DNA of 64,000 bases from Burkholderiales bacterium (GCA_028868855.1 JAGWTR010000012.1:25854-89853), one strand, 5' to 3'. Shown: positions 36,049 to 46,103, counted from the first letter of the stretch. Program-made: numbers and translations. The notes: generated by a model from the letters alone, not told the origin.

Positions 36049-36526
36049 GCGCCAGTCCTATCACGTCATGCCCGCCACAGACCGCGTGCCGGTCGAGGTG
36101 GCCGTTGGTGTGTTGATCGAGCGCGATGCACAAGGCCGCGAGGGCCGCTTTCTCTTGACTTCGCGGCCGCAAGGCAAAGTCTATGCGGGCCACTGGGAGT
36201 TTCCCGGCGGCAAGCTGGAGGCCGGCGAAACGGTCGCACAGGCCTTGCATCGCGAGTTGCATGAAGAGCTCGGCATCGACATCGGCTCGGCCCACCCTTG
36301 GCAGGTTGAGGTGATGGACTATCCCCATGCGCGTGTGCGCCTGAACTTCTGCAAGGTCTACGAATGGTCGGGCGAGTTTGAAATGCGCGAGGCCCAGCAG
36401 ATGGCCTGGCAGACCTTGCCGGTTCAGGTCGCGCCCGTGTTGCCCGGCACCATCCCTGTCCTGCGATGGCTGGCTGCCGAGCGCGGTCACGAGGGGGCCA
36501 CCCACCAGGTGCCCGCAGAAAATTGA
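36041..36526 (+). CDS. Nudix hydrolase, MutT-like
   Basis: A 161-residue Nudix protein with a full Nudix box at about 56-79 (GGKLEAGE...RELHEELGI). MutT-type enzymes clear oxidised dGTP; the WEFPGGK lead-in supports MutT. It overlaps the DUF815 gene by 8 bp and probably forms an operon with it. ATG 36041 is the only sensible start. Substrate not provable from sequence. Confidence 0.9.
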   Translation: MSERQSYHVMPATDRVPVEVAVGVLIERDAQGREGRFLLTSRPQGKVYAGHWEFPGGKLEAGETVAQALHRELHEELGIDIGSAHPWQVEVMDYPHARVRLNFCKVYEWSGEFEMREAQQMAWQTLPVQVAPVLPGTIPVLRWLAAERGHEGATHQVPAEN

Positions 36527-36540
36527 GCCCAAGCGCCCAA

Positions 36541-36565
36541 GAAAAAACCCGGCACAAGGCCGGGT
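36541..36565 (-). terminator. Rho-independent terminator for the SWIB gene
   Basis: Read on the minus strand, a stem ACCCGGC/GCCGGGT with a 5-nt loop (36547-36553 and 36559-36565) is followed by a T-run (AAAAAA on the plus strand at 36542-36547). It lies 46 bp beyond the SWIB stop and 15 bp after the convergent Nudix stop. Confidence 0.85.
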
Positions 36566-36610
36566 CTGGGGTGATGCTGGGATCGGGTTCGTCAACCCGA
36601 CCCCAGTGAA

Positions 36611-36937
36611 TCACTTCAGCTGATCGCTGATCAGCTTGGTCATCTCGAACATCGACACTTGGTCTTTCTTGAAGATGACCTTCAGCTTGTCGTCTGCATT
36701 GATGTTGCGGCGGTTGGCCGCATCTTGCAGATCATGCTTCTTGATGTATTCCCACACCTTCTTGGTGACCTCGGTGCGTGGCAGAGGCGCGGCGCCAATG
36801 ACAGCGGCCAGGGCCGGGCTCGGGGTCAGAGCCTTCATGAAGGCGGCATTGGGGGTGCGCTTGGCAGCGACCTTCTTTGCCGGGACTTCCTTGGATGCCG
36901 CGGCTTTTTTGGCCGGGACTTTTTTCGCAGTTGCCAT
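36611..36937 (-). CDS. SWIB/MDM2-domain protein with basic N-terminal tail
   Basis: A 108-residue protein. The C-terminal SWIB domain (TEVTKKVWEYIKKHDLQDAANRRNINADDKLKVIF) follows a Lys/Ala-rich tail (about residues 1-30: ATAKKVPAKKAAASKEVPAKK) that resembles a histone H1 tail. The family occurs in many betaproteobacteria and chlamydiae and is taken to bind DNA or chromatin-like nucleoid. Start at 36937 has GGAGAG 7 bp upstream. Function unproven. Confidence 0.88.
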   Translation of the reverse strand: MATAKKVPAKKAAASKEVPAKKVAAKRTPNAAFMKALTPSPALAAVIGAAPLPRTEVTKKVWEYIKKHDLQDAANRRNINADDKLKVIFKKDQVSMFEMTKLISDQLK

Positions 36938-37203
36938 GTGAATTCTCTCCATCAAAGATCAGATCTGATGCAGGCCCAGGGCACTTGCTGAGTTCGCAGG
37001 TGTTCCTCTGGGGTGTTGCGCTAGCGATAGTAATGCCTCTTCCCTCTGAAAAAACATGTATTTGCAGGTTTGTGGCCCGTCAACGTCAATGAAATGGGTC
37101 CTGCTGCATCCCGCCGCGAGCTTGGCGCGCTGCACGATTTCGCGTTTCAGTGTTCAATCTCGTTTTTTTGTGATGATTCACTGATGAATCTGGAGACCAC
37201 ACC

Positions 37204-38469
37204 ATGACGCCTCAAGCCGTGCTGGCGCAACCGTTCACGCTGCCCAATGGGGTGGTGATCAAGAACCGCTTATTCAAGTCGGCGATGTCCGAAGCCTTGG
37301 GCACTCGCGACCGATCGCCCACGCCCGAACTGGTGCGCCTGTATCAGGCCTGGGCCGATGGTGGCGTGGGCATCTGCATGACTGGCAACGTCATGATCGA
37401 CCGGCGGGCCTTGGGCGAGCCGGGCAATGTCGTGATCGAAGACGACCGCGATCTGCCCGCCCTCAAGGCTTGGGCTCAGGCGGCCACGGGCCATGGCACG
37501 CAATGCTGGGTGCAGCTGAACCATCCCGGCAAGCAGGCGCCCAAAGGCCTGAACCAGGAAAACGTGGCGCCATCGGCCGTGCCCTTCAACGCCCAGATGC
37601 AGTCGTTCTTTCCGACCCCGCGTGAGTTGCAGGACAGCGAAGTGCGCGAGTTGATCCAGCGCTTTGGCAAAGCCGCGGGCATCGTCAAACAAGCCGGTTT
37701 CACTGGTGTGCAAATCCATGGAGCGCATGGCTACCTGGTCAGTCAGTTTCTGTCGCCGCACCACAATCGCCGCATCGATGAGTGGGGCGGCACGCCCGAG
37801 AAGCGTCGCCGCTTTGTGCTGGCGGTGTACCGTGCCATGCGTGAGGCGGTCGGGCCGCGCTTTCCGATCGGCATCAAGCTCAATTCGGCGGACTTTCAGC
37901 GCGGCGGCTTCACCGAGGAAGAATCGCTCGACACCATCCGCGCCTTGTCAGAGGAGGGGATCGACCTGATCGAGATCTCCGGTGGCACCTACGAAGCGCC
38001 GGTCATGTCCGGCGTCAAGGCCGACAAAGCGCCCGTCCAGGACAGCACACGTCAGCGCGAGGCCTACTTCCTGGCCTTTGCCGAAAAGGCGCGCCAGGCC
38101 GTCAAGACACCGTTGGTCGTGACCGGCGGCTTTCGCTCCTCGCAAGGCATGGCCGAGGCCATCACCTCTGGTGCGGTGGACATGGTGGGCTTGGCGCGAT
38201 CTCTGGCGGTGGAGCCTGACTTGCCTCGGCGTCTGCTGGCGGGCCAGGAGCCTCAGCACCTGGTCAAGCCGATCAAGACTGGCATCAAGGCCATCGACAA
38301 GCTGGGCTTGCTGGAGGTGACTTGGTACGCCGGTCAGCTCAAGCGCATTGGCCGCGGCGAACAGCCCAAGCCCCACGAATCAGGGCTGTGGGTGTTCACC
38401 AAGTTTGTCTGGAAGCAGTTGGGTCTGGGCAAGAAGCGGCGTCAGCCAACCAGGCTGCGGGCGAGTTGA
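37204..38469 (+). CDS. NADH:flavin oxidoreductase, old yellow enzyme family
   Basis: A 421-residue FMN TIM-barrel enzyme that reduces activated C=C bonds. WVQLNHPGKQ and GVQIHGAHGYLVSQFLSP carry the FMN and substrate-binding residues; TGGFRSSQGMAEAI binds the phosphate. The barrel extends past residue 350 by a basic tail (KFVWKQLGLGKKRRQ). Related to the 2,4-dienoyl-CoA reductase N-terminal half but with no extra domains. The 266-bp gap upstream is relatively AT-rich and probably carries promoters for this gene and the SWIB gene. Confidence 0.9.
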   Translation: MTPQAVLAQPFTLPNGVVIKNRLFKSAMSEALGTRDRSPTPELVRLYQAWADGGVGICMTGNVMIDRRALGEPGNVVIEDDRDLPALKAWAQAATGHGTQCWVQLNHPGKQAPKGLNQENVAPSAVPFNAQMQSFFPTPRELQDSEVRELIQRFGKAAGIVKQAGFTGVQIHGAHGYLVSQFLSPHHNRRIDEWGGTPEKRRRFVLAVYRAMREAVGPRFPIGIKLNSADFQRGGFTEEESLDTIRALSEEGIDLIEISGGTYEAPVMSGVKADKAPVQDSTRQREAYFLAFAEKARQAVKTPLVVTGGFRSSQGMAEAITSGAVDMVGLARSLAVEPDLPRRLLAGQEPQHLVKPIKTGIKAIDKLGLLEVTWYAGQLKRIGRGEQPKPHESGLWVFTKFVWKQLGLGKKRRQPTRLRAS

Positions 38470-38473
38470 CGGG

Positions 38474-40120
38474 TCAGTGCCCACCTTCTTCGGCCAGATC
38501 TTCACGTTGTTGACGCTGCCAGGTGCGCAAGCGTGATTGCATCACCGACAGTTCGATGGCATCGGCGGTCGACGCACGGCGGCTGGCCTTGCGGGCGCCC
38601 TCGATGCGGTCAATGGCCCCTGGCAAGTCGCCCAGTGCTGCGGTGGCCTCGGCCTCGGCGCGCACGGCTCGCAAGGGTTGATCAAGACGCTGCCATAGAG
38701 CGGACAGCGCCGTCCAGGCCGAGGCGTCTTCGGCATGGGTGCTGACATGGGTTTGCAGGTGCATGGCGGCGTCATTCCAGGCGGCGCGGTTGTCGCGCGC
38801 GTCCGGCAGGTTCAGGGCAATGCGCGCCGCCAACAGCAACTCGGGGCGAGCCATCACACGGGCGGCGCTGTTGGGGTCTTGTTCCACTGAAGCGCTCAGG
38901 GTCGCCGCAGCCAGCACGGGCTGGCGGCCATCGACCTGAACGTCGGCCTCTTCCAGCGCCAGCAGTCGTGCGATGGCCGCTTGCTGAGGCCGCGGCAAGG
39001 CGAGGGCTGCGGCACGCGCCTGCTTGAGCGAGGCGGCCACGCCGGCGCGGTCTTCCAGACGCTGAGAAGCCACGGCGCCCATGTAGTGCAAGGCGACGGT
39101 TTGCAGCGCGGTGGCGTCCTTTGGCACCGTGGGGTGGGTCAGCGGTGTGATGCTGACGCTGCGCGGGTCCGCCAGCACCCGGGCACGGGCGGCGAGCAAG
39201 GCATGTCGGGCCAGCAGCACCAGGCGTGCGGCGTCACGGTCGGTCGCCGGGACTTGCCAGCCGTTGAGCCCCATGCGGGAGCGCGCTTCGCCAATGCGAT
39301 CGTTGGTCAGTGGGTGAGTGCGCAGGTAGGGAAAGCTGTTGTCATCGGTCAGGCGCGAGGCTTGCTGCAAATGCTCGAACATCTGAGCCATGCCCGCCGT
39401 GGCAAAGCCGGCATCACCCAGAATGCCAAAGCCCACGCGGTCGGCCTCACGCTCCATGTCGCGCGAAAAATTCAGCTGGCCCTGAATGGCGACTGCCTGC
39501 CCGCCGACCATCAAGGCCTGTCCGGCCTGCGGGTTGCGGCTGATCGCCAGCGCGCCCAGCACCATCGAGGCGATGCTGACCCACGACTGGCGCTGCTGGT
39601 CGCCAATCATGCGGGCGATGTGGCGCTGCGTGACGTGCGACATTTCGTGCGCCAGCACCGAGGCGAGTTCATCGGGCGAGCCGGTCATGGCCAGCAGCCC
39701 CAGGTGGACCCCGATGTAACCACCGGGCAGGGCAAAGGCGTTGATGCTGCGGTCGCGCACCAGAAACGGCCGCCAGGCATGGCTGGCCTCCAGGTCGGGG
39801 CCGATCTCGCCGCGTTGGCGGGCACTGGTGAGCAAGGCCTGCCAGATGTCGTTGATGTATTCCAGCGTCAGCGGGTCGTCGATCACGTCGGGGTCGCGCA
39901 AGATGGAGCGCATGATGCGGTCGCCCAGGCGGCGCTCGGCCATGGGAGAGAGGGTCTGAGACGCCGCATCCCCCAGCGACGGCAGGGCCGACGGCGTGTG
40001 GGGCGCTGATGGCGAGCCCTCCTGAGCAGACACCGTCAGCCCCAGCGGCCAGATCAGCACCAGGACGGCGGCGGAGCGCCACAAAGGGCGGCCAGAGATG
40101 GGTGGAAATTTGAAGATCAT
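38474..40120 (-). CDS. M48-family metalloprotease (BepA-like)
   Basis: A 548-residue periplasmic protein with signal peptide (cleavage near VSA-QE). The zinc site HEMSH (His158, Glu159, His162) and downstream READRVG (third ligand Glu) define an M48 peptidase; helical TPR-like repeats follow from about residue 330. BepA-type proteases monitor outer-membrane protein assembly. Start 40120 is preferred over 40171 because it gives a proper signal peptide. It converges on the oxidoreductase by 4 bp and is divergent from moaC. Confidence 0.9.
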   Translation of the reverse strand: MIFKFPPISGRPLWRSAAVLVLIWPLGLTVSAQEGSPSAPHTPSALPSLGDAASQTLSPMAERRLGDRIMRSILRDPDVIDDPLTLEYINDIWQALLTSARQRGEIGPDLEASHAWRPFLVRDRSINAFALPGGYIGVHLGLLAMTGSPDELASVLAHEMSHVTQRHIARMIGDQQRQSWVSIASMVLGALAISRNPQAGQALMVGGQAVAIQGQLNFSRDMEREADRVGFGILGDAGFATAGMAQMFEHLQQASRLTDDNSFPYLRTHPLTNDRIGEARSRMGLNGWQVPATDRDAARLVLLARHALLAARARVLADPRSVSITPLTHPTVPKDATALQTVALHYMGAVASQRLEDRAGVAASLKQARAAALALPRPQQAAIARLLALEEADVQVDGRQPVLAAATLSASVEQDPNSAARVMARPELLLAARIALNLPDARDNRAAWNDAAMHLQTHVSTHAEDASAWTALSALWQRLDQPLRAVRAEAEATAALGDLPGAIDRIEGARKASRRASTADAIELSVMQSRLRTWQRQQREDLAEEGGH

Positions 40121-40210
40121 CAAGGCCGCAGTATGCTTGGTCCGTGATTGCTTGGAGCCGCGCCGGGCCATTCGGTTCGCGGCGGCGCCCGATCTTTACG
40201 CTTTATTGAC

Positions 40211-40687
40211 ATGACTGAACTGACACACTTCGATGCCCATGGGCAAGCCCACATGGTGGATGTCTCGGCCAAGCCGGCCACCGTGCGCCGCGCCGTGGCC
40301 GAGGGGCGCATCCGCATGCACGCCGACACGCTGGCCTTGATCGCCGAAGGGCGCGCTGGCAAGGGTGACGTGCTGGGGGTGGCGCGCATCGCGGCAATCC
40401 AGGGCGCCAAACGCACCGCCGACCTCATTCCCCTGTGCCACCCCGTGCCCCTGTCCAAGGTGGCGGTCGAGTTCGAACTCGAATCCAGCCCACCGGCCGT
40501 GCGATGTCAGGTCACGGCGCAAACCGTGGCCCCCACCGGGATCGAGATGGAGGCCCTCACGGCCGTGCAGGTGGGCCTGCTCACGATTTACGACATGTGC
40601 AAGGCCGCCGACCGGGGCATGGTCATCGGCGATGTCGCCCTGCTGGAAAAAGAAGGTGGCCGCAGCGGCCACTGGACGCGGCCGTGA
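40211..40687 (+). CDS. moaC: Molybdenum cofactor synthesis protein C
   Basis: A 158-residue enzyme forming cyclic pyranopterin monophosphate with MoaA. Signatures [24 protein letters not shown] and [18 protein letters not shown] are present and the C-terminal lysine-rich GGRSGHW completes the fold. The length equals the family. Shares the upstream region with the divergent M48 gene. Confidence 0.95.
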   Translation: MTELTHFDAHGQAHMVDVSAKPATVRRAVAEGRIRMHADTLALIAEGRAGKGDVLGVARIAAIQGAKRTADLIPLCHPVPLSKVAVEFELESSPPAVRCQVTAQTVAPTGIEMEALTAVQVGLLTIYDMCKAADRGMVIGDVALLEKEGGRSGHWTRP

Positions 40688-40694
40688 TGCGGTT

Positions 40695-42482
40695 TCAAGG
40701 GCGCAGTTCTTTCCAGGTGTAGCTGCGTTCGGGGGGCTTGCACTGGAAGGGCTGCTGCATCGGGTCCGGTTCATCGTCGCACGCCGCCAGAAAGTCCTCG
40801 GCGCTGCTGTTATGGAACTCCTTGAGCCGGGCCACCACGAAGCGCGCCTTGTCGACCTCGCCGTGTTCGGCCAGGGAGCGTGCATAAGCCATCATCAGTC
40901 GGGCATCGACCAGGTTGTGCAGGGTGCGGCTGAAGGCTTGGGGCGGTCTGGATTCTTCATCCTCGTCCGCGCCCGTGACGTCGGCATAGTCGGCCTGATA
41001 ACCAAACCAAGGCATGCGCTGGCCATGTGCGATGCGCTCTGCCAGCGGGCCCGCGTCCTTACGGGGCGCATAGATGCTGACGGCGGACTGGTAATCCCAG
41101 GCGCACCAGGCGGCGCCCAAGGACATGATCACGGCCGCGCCTACCAAGGCAGTGTTCCAGGACGCCCGGACGTGTACGGCGGCGGGCTTGCCCACCGTCG
41201 CCTGCCGAGCTTTGGCGGCCAGTCCGATGCCGAACGCAAACGCCGCCGGCAGCAGGAAATAGCTGTACCACAGCGGGTACTCCAACAAGCTGTGCACCCC
41301 CACCATGAGCACCATGACCGAGGCGGCGCCAGCCATCGGATGGGGCATGTTGCCGTGCGCTTGTCGTGGCTTCAGTAAGGCCCACACGGCCCAGGCGAGC
41401 GCGCCCAGCATCAGTGCGGTCAGCGGCAAGCCAAACTCCACGGCCCATTGCAGCACCAGGTTATGGGTGTGGTCAAAAAAGGCCACTGGGCGGGTGGGGA
41501 AGGGCGTCATGGTCCAGGCCAGGTTGAACTCGCCATAGCCCACGCCGGTCCAGGGCTGGGCCTTGATCAGGTCCAGCACATTGGCCCAGATCTTGAAGCG
41601 CGAGCTGGAGATGTCGCTGTGGTCATGCAATCTGGCCTCGGCGGCGAAGGTGATGCTGGTGTCCTGATGCGACCACAGCCACATGCCCCCCCACCAAGCG
41701 CCGTAAATCACGGGCGCCAGCATCAGGGCCACGCGCAATTGGCGCGGCAGGCTGCGGTCGCGCCAGCCCCAAAAAACCAGCAATGCCATGCCGATCATGC
41801 CGGTGCGTGAAGCCGTCAAGACCACGCCGCCGATCATCAGCACCAGGGCCAGCGTCGTCAGCACCCGCGGCCAACGGTCCCGAGCGCCCAGCCAGACCAC
41901 GGCGCAGCACGACCATACCAGCAGCGTGCTGAAGTGATTGGGTTGACGCAGATTGCCCACCGCCCGCCCGGGCATTGTGGGTTCGGCGATGAAATTGCCA
42001 TCGGCCCAGGCCGGGTGAAAGACCTGGACCAACGCCAGCAACATGCCCAGCAGGCCCGCCCAGGCCAGCGCCTCACAGAAGGTGTCAAACACGCGCTCGG
42101 CCTGGTCCGTCAAGCCCACGCGCCAGCCGATCAGCACCAGCAGTGAGGCCGACAACAGCATCCCACCGCCCATGGCGGCCAAACCCCAGGGCAGGCCATT
42201 GGTCACCGGTGAGATCAAGGCCAGCCCGGCGTTGAGCAGCAGCACCGCTGTCAGCGCCAGCAGCGCCGCTTGGGTCCGGCGGTCGGGTTTGATCAGGGCG
42301 GTGGCGCCGTTCAGGACCGGGCCGGCCAGGGCGGCGGCCCACAGGCCCCAGCCGAACAGCGCCAGCACCTGGTTGTAGAACGTGACCGAAGGCGGTTCAT
42401 GGGCGGCCAGCAAGGTTGGCGCCACGATGGCCACCACGGCCAGGGCCAGCCACGCATCAGTGGAGGGACGTTGAAGATTCAT
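40695..42482 (-). CDS. O-oligosaccharyltransferase/O-antigen ligase (PglL/PilO-like)
   Basis: A 595-residue inner-membrane protein with about 12 helices and a Wzy_C-type loop. The sequence VGYGEFNLAWTM and DHTHNLVLQWAVEFGLPL is the conserved active loop of O-antigen ligases and of PglL/PilO O-glycosyltransferases, which transfer a lipid-linked glycan to a protein or lipid A core. A cytoplasmic or periplasmic C-terminal domain follows (SLGAAWCAWDYQSAVSIY...). The start at 42482 is preferred. Whether it is a pilin glycosylase or a ligase cannot be decided; no glycan genes adjoin it. Confidence 0.84.
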   Translation of the reverse strand: MNLQRPSTDAWLALAVVAIVAPTLLAAHEPPSVTFYNQVLALFGWGLWAAALAGPVLNGATALIKPDRRTQAALLALTAVLLLNAGLALISPVTNGLPWGLAAMGGGMLLSASLLVLIGWRVGLTDQAERVFDTFCEALAWAGLLGMLLALVQVFHPAWADGNFIAEPTMPGRAVGNLRQPNHFSTLLVWSCCAVVWLGARDRWPRVLTTLALVLMIGGVVLTASRTGMIGMALLVFWGWRDRSLPRQLRVALMLAPVIYGAWWGGMWLWSHQDTSITFAAEARLHDHSDISSSRFKIWANVLDLIKAQPWTGVGYGEFNLAWTMTPFPTRPVAFFDHTHNLVLQWAVEFGLPLTALMLGALAWAVWALLKPRQAHGNMPHPMAGAASVMVLMVGVHSLLEYPLWYSYFLLPAAFAFGIGLAAKARQATVGKPAAVHVRASWNTALVGAAVIMSLGAAWCAWDYQSAVSIYAPRKDAGPLAERIAHGQRMPWFGYQADYADVTGADEDEESRPPQAFSRTLHNLVDARLMMAYARSLAEHGEVDKARFVVARLKEFHNSSAEDFLAACDDEPDPMQQPFQCKPPERSYTWKELRP

Positions 42483-42741
42483 CCGCCTATTGTGTCTCGC
42501 GACCCGGTTGTCGTTAAAAACACGTGCCAAGTTCCCTTCGATTTGATCTTCGGCAACGTTTGCGGGGTTTCTTCACGATGCGTTGAATTGCACACCTGGC
42601 GTCGATAGAAACACTGCTGTCATGGGCTTGTCATCTTGGTCGGGCTGGCGCAAACTGAACTCCCGGTTGGCGTGTTCCGCCCTCACGCTGGACAAGCTGG
42701 CCGAGAGTGTCTCAACCCTTCTGCGCTCGAAAGGATGCAGT

Positions 42742-43092
42742 ATGAATTTGACGATCAGTGGGCATCATCTTGAAATTACCCCGGCATTGCGCGCCTATGT
42801 GCTGACAAAGCTTGAGCGTGTGACTCGTCATTTTGATCAGGTGGTGGACATCACCGTCCTGCTCAGTGTTGAAAAGCAAAAGGAAAAGGAACGTCGTCAG
42901 AAGGCCGAAGTCAATGTGCACGTCAAGGGGAAGGATATTTTTGTTGAGACCTCTCACGAAGATCTCTATGCCGCCATTGATCAGTTGATGGATAAACTGG
43001 ATCGTCAGGTGTGCCGCCACAAGGATCGTGTGCAGGCCTACCATTCTCCCGTCAAGCGCCTGGATGGCGCATCGTGGGAGGTCGCTCCATGA
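42742..43092 (+). CDS. hpf: Ribosome hibernation-promoting factor
   Basis: A 116-residue protein of the short HPF class; it binds 30S subunits in stationary phase. [30 protein letters not shown] and [24 protein letters not shown] are conserved. ATG 42742 follows AAAGGA. It usually follows rpoN in proteobacteria, but here it follows the O-oligosaccharyltransferase region with a 259-bp gap. Confidence 0.93.
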   Translation: MNLTISGHHLEITPALRAYVLTKLERVTRHFDQVVDITVLLSVEKQKEKERRQKAEVNVHVKGKDIFVETSHEDLYAAIDQLMDKLDRQVCRHKDRVQAYHSPVKRLDGASWEVAP

Positions 43093-43167
43093 CTTTGTTC
43101 CCCCACAGATGCTCCATGCTTGGTGCGACCTGATGGTGGGACGCCCGCGTAGCGAGGCACCAAGTTG

Positions 43168-43190
43168 ACGGCCCTTCGGGGCCGTTTTTC
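43168..43190 (+). terminator. Rho-independent terminator after hpf
   Basis: A 7-bp stem ACGGCCC/GGGCCGT (43168-43174 and 43179-43185), loop TTCG, then a five-T run. It lies 76 bp past hpf and before the ptsN leader, so hpf and ptsN may be transcribed separately. Confidence 0.88.
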
Positions 43191-43387
43191 ATGGGATGGT
43201 GCTTGGCGCGGGATGTAAACTGAAAAGGTGCATTTGATACTTGCTGCGGTGCAGCAATGAGTGCAGAATCCCTCAAACCGATGGGCGTGAAAGCGACTCA
43301 AAGGCTGTTATCGGTTTCTATAATCCGCCCTTCATCCCCTTTTGGGTGGGGGTCAAGGTCTCAATCGTCGCCGCTGTTCGTATCAAG

Positions 43388-43858
43388 ATGAATCGACTCT
43401 CAGCCATCCTCCCCGCAAGCCAGGTGCTGGTGGATGTGGACGCCAGCAGCAAGAAGCGTGTCTTCGAGCACGCTGGTTTGCTTTTTGAGAATCAGCACGC
43501 CATTGCCCGTGCCACCGTGACGGACAACCTTTTTGCGCGAGAGCGACTGGGATCCACCGGTCTGGGGCACGGCGTGGCGATCCCCCACGGGCGCATCAAG
43601 GGCCTCAAAAATCCTTTGGCCGCCGTGGTCCGCTTGAGCCACCCCATTCCGTTTGACGCGCCGGACGATGAAGCGGTCAACCTGCTGATTTTTCTGTTGG
43701 TGCCCGAGGCGGCCACACAGCGGCACCTCGAAATCCTCTCGGAGATCGCCGAACTGCTGTCCGACCGTGAATTGAGGGAGCGTCTCAAAACCGAACCCGA
43801 CGCCGCCAAGGTGCATGAACTCATCGAGCGCTGGCAACCGCTCAAATCGGTGGCCTGA
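43388..43858 (+). CDS. ptsN: PTS IIA-like nitrogen-regulatory protein
   Basis: A 156-residue EIIA-Ntr protein. His67 in AIPHGRIKG is phosphorylated through the PTS-Ntr system; the protein links nitrogen and potassium control. GLVKTRD-type motifs are absent, but the fold and ERLGSTGLGHGVAIPH are diagnostic. It is preceded by a 295-bp leader containing the hpf terminator, and followed 26 bp later by hprK, the usual pairing. Confidence 0.94.
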   Translation: MNRLSAILPASQVLVDVDASSKKRVFEHAGLLFENQHAIARATVTDNLFARERLGSTGLGHGVAIPHGRIKGLKNPLAAVVRLSHPIPFDAPDDEAVNLLIFLLVPEAATQRHLEILSEIAELLSDRELRERLKTEPDAAKVHELIERWQPLKSVA

Positions 43859-43884
43859 GTCGCCAACGAAGGTAAGCCCCCCCT

Positions 43885-44841
43885 GTGAGCGTCAAAGAAC
43901 TAGCCGTGATCAGCGCCGAGGCGCTGTTTGAAGCCAACCGAAGCACCCTGCGCTGGGAGTGGATCGCGGGTCACGCCCATCCGGAGCGCCGCTTTGACGA
44001 GTCTGCCGTCAAGGAGGCGCAATCGGCGGCCGATCTGGTGGGCTACCTCAACTACATCCACCCCTATCGCGTCCAGATCGTTGGCAAGCGAGAGACGGAC
44101 TATTTCGAGAACTCCGCGCCCGACGATCAGGAGCGACGCATTCAGCGCATCGTGACCCTGGAGCCGCCCATGGTGGTGGTGGCCGATGCGCAGATGCCCT
44201 CTGACCGGCTGGTCAACATGTGCGGGCGCGCGGGCATTCCCCTGTTCGTGACCCAAGAGCCAGCCGGCCACGTCATTGATGTGCTGCGCTCTTACCTCAC
44301 TCAGCACTTTGCCGAGCGCCTGACCCGACACGGTGTGTTCATGGACATTCTGGGGCTGGGGGTGCTCCTGACGGGTGAATCCGGTCTGGGCAAGAGCGAA
44401 CTGGGGCTTGAATTGATCTCGCGTGGCCATGGATTGGTCGCCGACGATGCCGTCGATCTGTACCGCGTCTCACGCAGCGCCATTGAGGGCCGCTGTCCCG
44501 AGCTGCTGCTCAATTTGCTGGAAGTGCGCGGCATTGGTCTGCTGGACATCAAATCCATTTTTGGCGAGACGGCGGTGCGCCGCAAGATGCGACTCAAGCT
44601 CATCGTTCACCTGGTGCGCAAGGAAACCATGGAGCGCGAGTTTGAACGCCTGCCCTATGAGCCTTTGTACGAAGAGATCATGGAAGTCCCCATTCGCAAG
44701 GCGGTGATCGCCGTGGACGCGGGTCGAAATCTGGCCGTGCTGGTCGAGGCGGCGGTGCGCAACACTGTCCTGCAATTGCGCGGCATTGACACCTACAAGG
44801 AGTTCATCGAGCGCCACCAGCGCGCGATGGATCGCAGCTGA
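43885..44841 (+). CDS. hprK: HPr kinase/phosphorylase
   Basis: A 318-residue enzyme that phosphorylates or dephosphorylates a serine in HPr/NPr proteins. The P-loop is GESGLGKS (164-171), with the conserved RHGVFMDI before it and [18 protein letters not shown] after it. A GTG start at 43885 has GAAGG upstream. It completes the hpf-ptsN-hprK order and converges on fur. Confidence 0.95.
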   Translation: MSVKELAVISAEALFEANRSTLRWEWIAGHAHPERRFDESAVKEAQSAADLVGYLNYIHPYRVQIVGKRETDYFENSAPDDQERRIQRIVTLEPPMVVVADAQMPSDRLVNMCGRAGIPLFVTQEPAGHVIDVLRSYLTQHFAERLTRHGVFMDILGLGVLLTGESGLGKSELGLELISRGHGLVADDAVDLYRVSRSAIEGRCPELLLNLLEVRGIGLLDIKSIFGETAVRRKMRLKLIVHLVRKETMEREFERLPYEPLYEEIMEVPIRKAVIAVDAGRNLAVLVEAAVRNTVLQLRGIDTYKEFIERHQRAMDRS

Positions 44842-44846
44842 GTCGA

Positions 44847-45299
44847 TCAGCCCAGGTCGTGGCGGCGCAGTCCGGCGTTCTTGCCAACGCACTCGGGCCG
44901 GTTGCACACCACATAGAGCGACAAGGCGTGATCCTGAAGCGCGTAGCCACGCTCCTTGGCGATTTCCTGCTGGCGACGCTCGATTTCCGCGTCGTAGAAC
45001 TCCTCGACACGGCCGCACACCACGCAGACCAGGTGGTCATGGTGTGTGCCTTCGTTCAACTCGAACACGGCTTTGCCGGTCTCGAAGTGGTTGCGAGACA
45101 GGATGCCGGCCTGTTCAAATTGCATCAGCACGCGGTACACCGTGGCCAGACCAATGTCCGAGCCTTCGTTGAGCAGCACCTTGAACACGTCCTCGGCCGT
45201 CAGGTGGCGTTGGGGTGACTGCTGGAACACCTCCAGGATCTTGATGCGCGGCAGCGTGGCTTTGAGCCCGCTGCTTTTGAGTTCTTCGGCGTGGGTCAT
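44847..45299 (-). CDS. fur: Ferric uptake regulator
   Basis: A 150-residue metalloregulator with winged helix ([30 protein letters not shown]) and metal-binding [16 protein letters not shown]. It represses iron-uptake genes when Fe(II)-bound. It is divergent from bamE with a 200-bp gap; a GGAG site lies just before ATG 45299. Upstream AATCATATCGA partly resembles a Fur box, which would allow autoregulation; this is weak. Confidence 0.95.
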   Translation of the reverse strand: MTHAEELKSSGLKATLPRIKILEVFQQSPQRHLTAEDVFKVLLNEGSDIGLATVYRVLMQFEQAGILSRNHFETGKAVFELNEGTHHDHLVCVVCGRVEEFYDAEIERRQQEIAKERGYALQDHALSLYVVCNRPECVGKNAGLRRHDLG

Positions 45300-45499
45300 G
45301 GAATGCTCCTGCAGTCACGGGCAGCTCACGTCGGCCCCCGCTAGAATCGGCAATCATATCGACACAGGCTGTTCCAGGGCCTGTGTGGTTTTACGCAAAT
45401 GCTTTTCATCACCACCGTCTGGCGGTGGGAGGCGCATTTGTGATGCAAACTGTTTGGCCTCATCTGGCTTAGTCTGGTTTACCCAAGGGCGTTGACTCC

Positions 45500-46066
45500 A
45501 TGCTGCTTTTCTCGATCCGCCGCCATTGCCGATCTCTCGCCTGTGTGGCGGCCCCCCTGGCCTTGCTGGCCCTGTCCGGCTGTGGGTCCTGGCGCAACAC
45601 CAAGTGGTCGTCCCCCGAAACCCTGTTTGGTTTGATCCAGCCCTATCAGATCGATGTGGTGCAGGGGAATGTGGTCACGCAAGAGGTGATGGCGCAGATC
45701 CAACCCGGCCTGGGCCGCACGCAGGTGCGTGAAATCCTGGGCTCGCCCTTGCTGGCCGATGCGTTTCACGCCGACCGTTGGGACTACGTCTTCTCGATTC
45801 GCCGTCAGGGCGTGCCCGCGCAGCAGCGACGCGTGACGGTGTTCTTCAAGGACGACATGGTGGAGCGCTTCGAGGCCGACCCCTTGCCCAGCGAACGTGA
45901 GTTCGTGGCGTCCATCGACAAGCCCACCGTCCTCAAACCCGTCGTGCCCAACCTGACCGATGCGGAGATGGCCGCCTTGCCCATACCGCCCAAGACAGAT
46001 GCGACGCGCAAGGCCCCGCTGGGCGCGGTCCGCGCGTACCCGCCGCTGGAAGCCGGACGCCCTTGA
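45500..46066 (+). CDS. bamE: Outer-membrane lipoprotein BamE (SmpA/OmlA)
   Basis: A 188-residue lipoprotein of the BAM complex that inserts outer-membrane barrels. The lipobox is LSGC with Cys28; the fold signature is PYQIDVVQGNVVTQEVMAQIQPGLGRTQVREILGSP. A C-terminal extension of about 70 residues beyond the domain (from DPLPSEREFV) is proline- and alanine-rich. Divergent fur and downstream dapB are the common order. Confidence 0.94.
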   Translation: MLLFSIRRHCRSLACVAAPLALLALSGCGSWRNTKWSSPETLFGLIQPYQIDVVQGNVVTQEVMAQIQPGLGRTQVREILGSPLLADAFHADRWDYVFSIRRQGVPAQQRRVTVFFKDDMVERFEADPLPSEREFVASIDKPTVLKPVVPNLTDAEMAALPIPPKTDATRKAPLGAVRAYPPLEAGRP

Positions 46067-46103
46067 GCGTTGATCACGGCGTCTTCAATCACCGAGACTT
46101 TGC

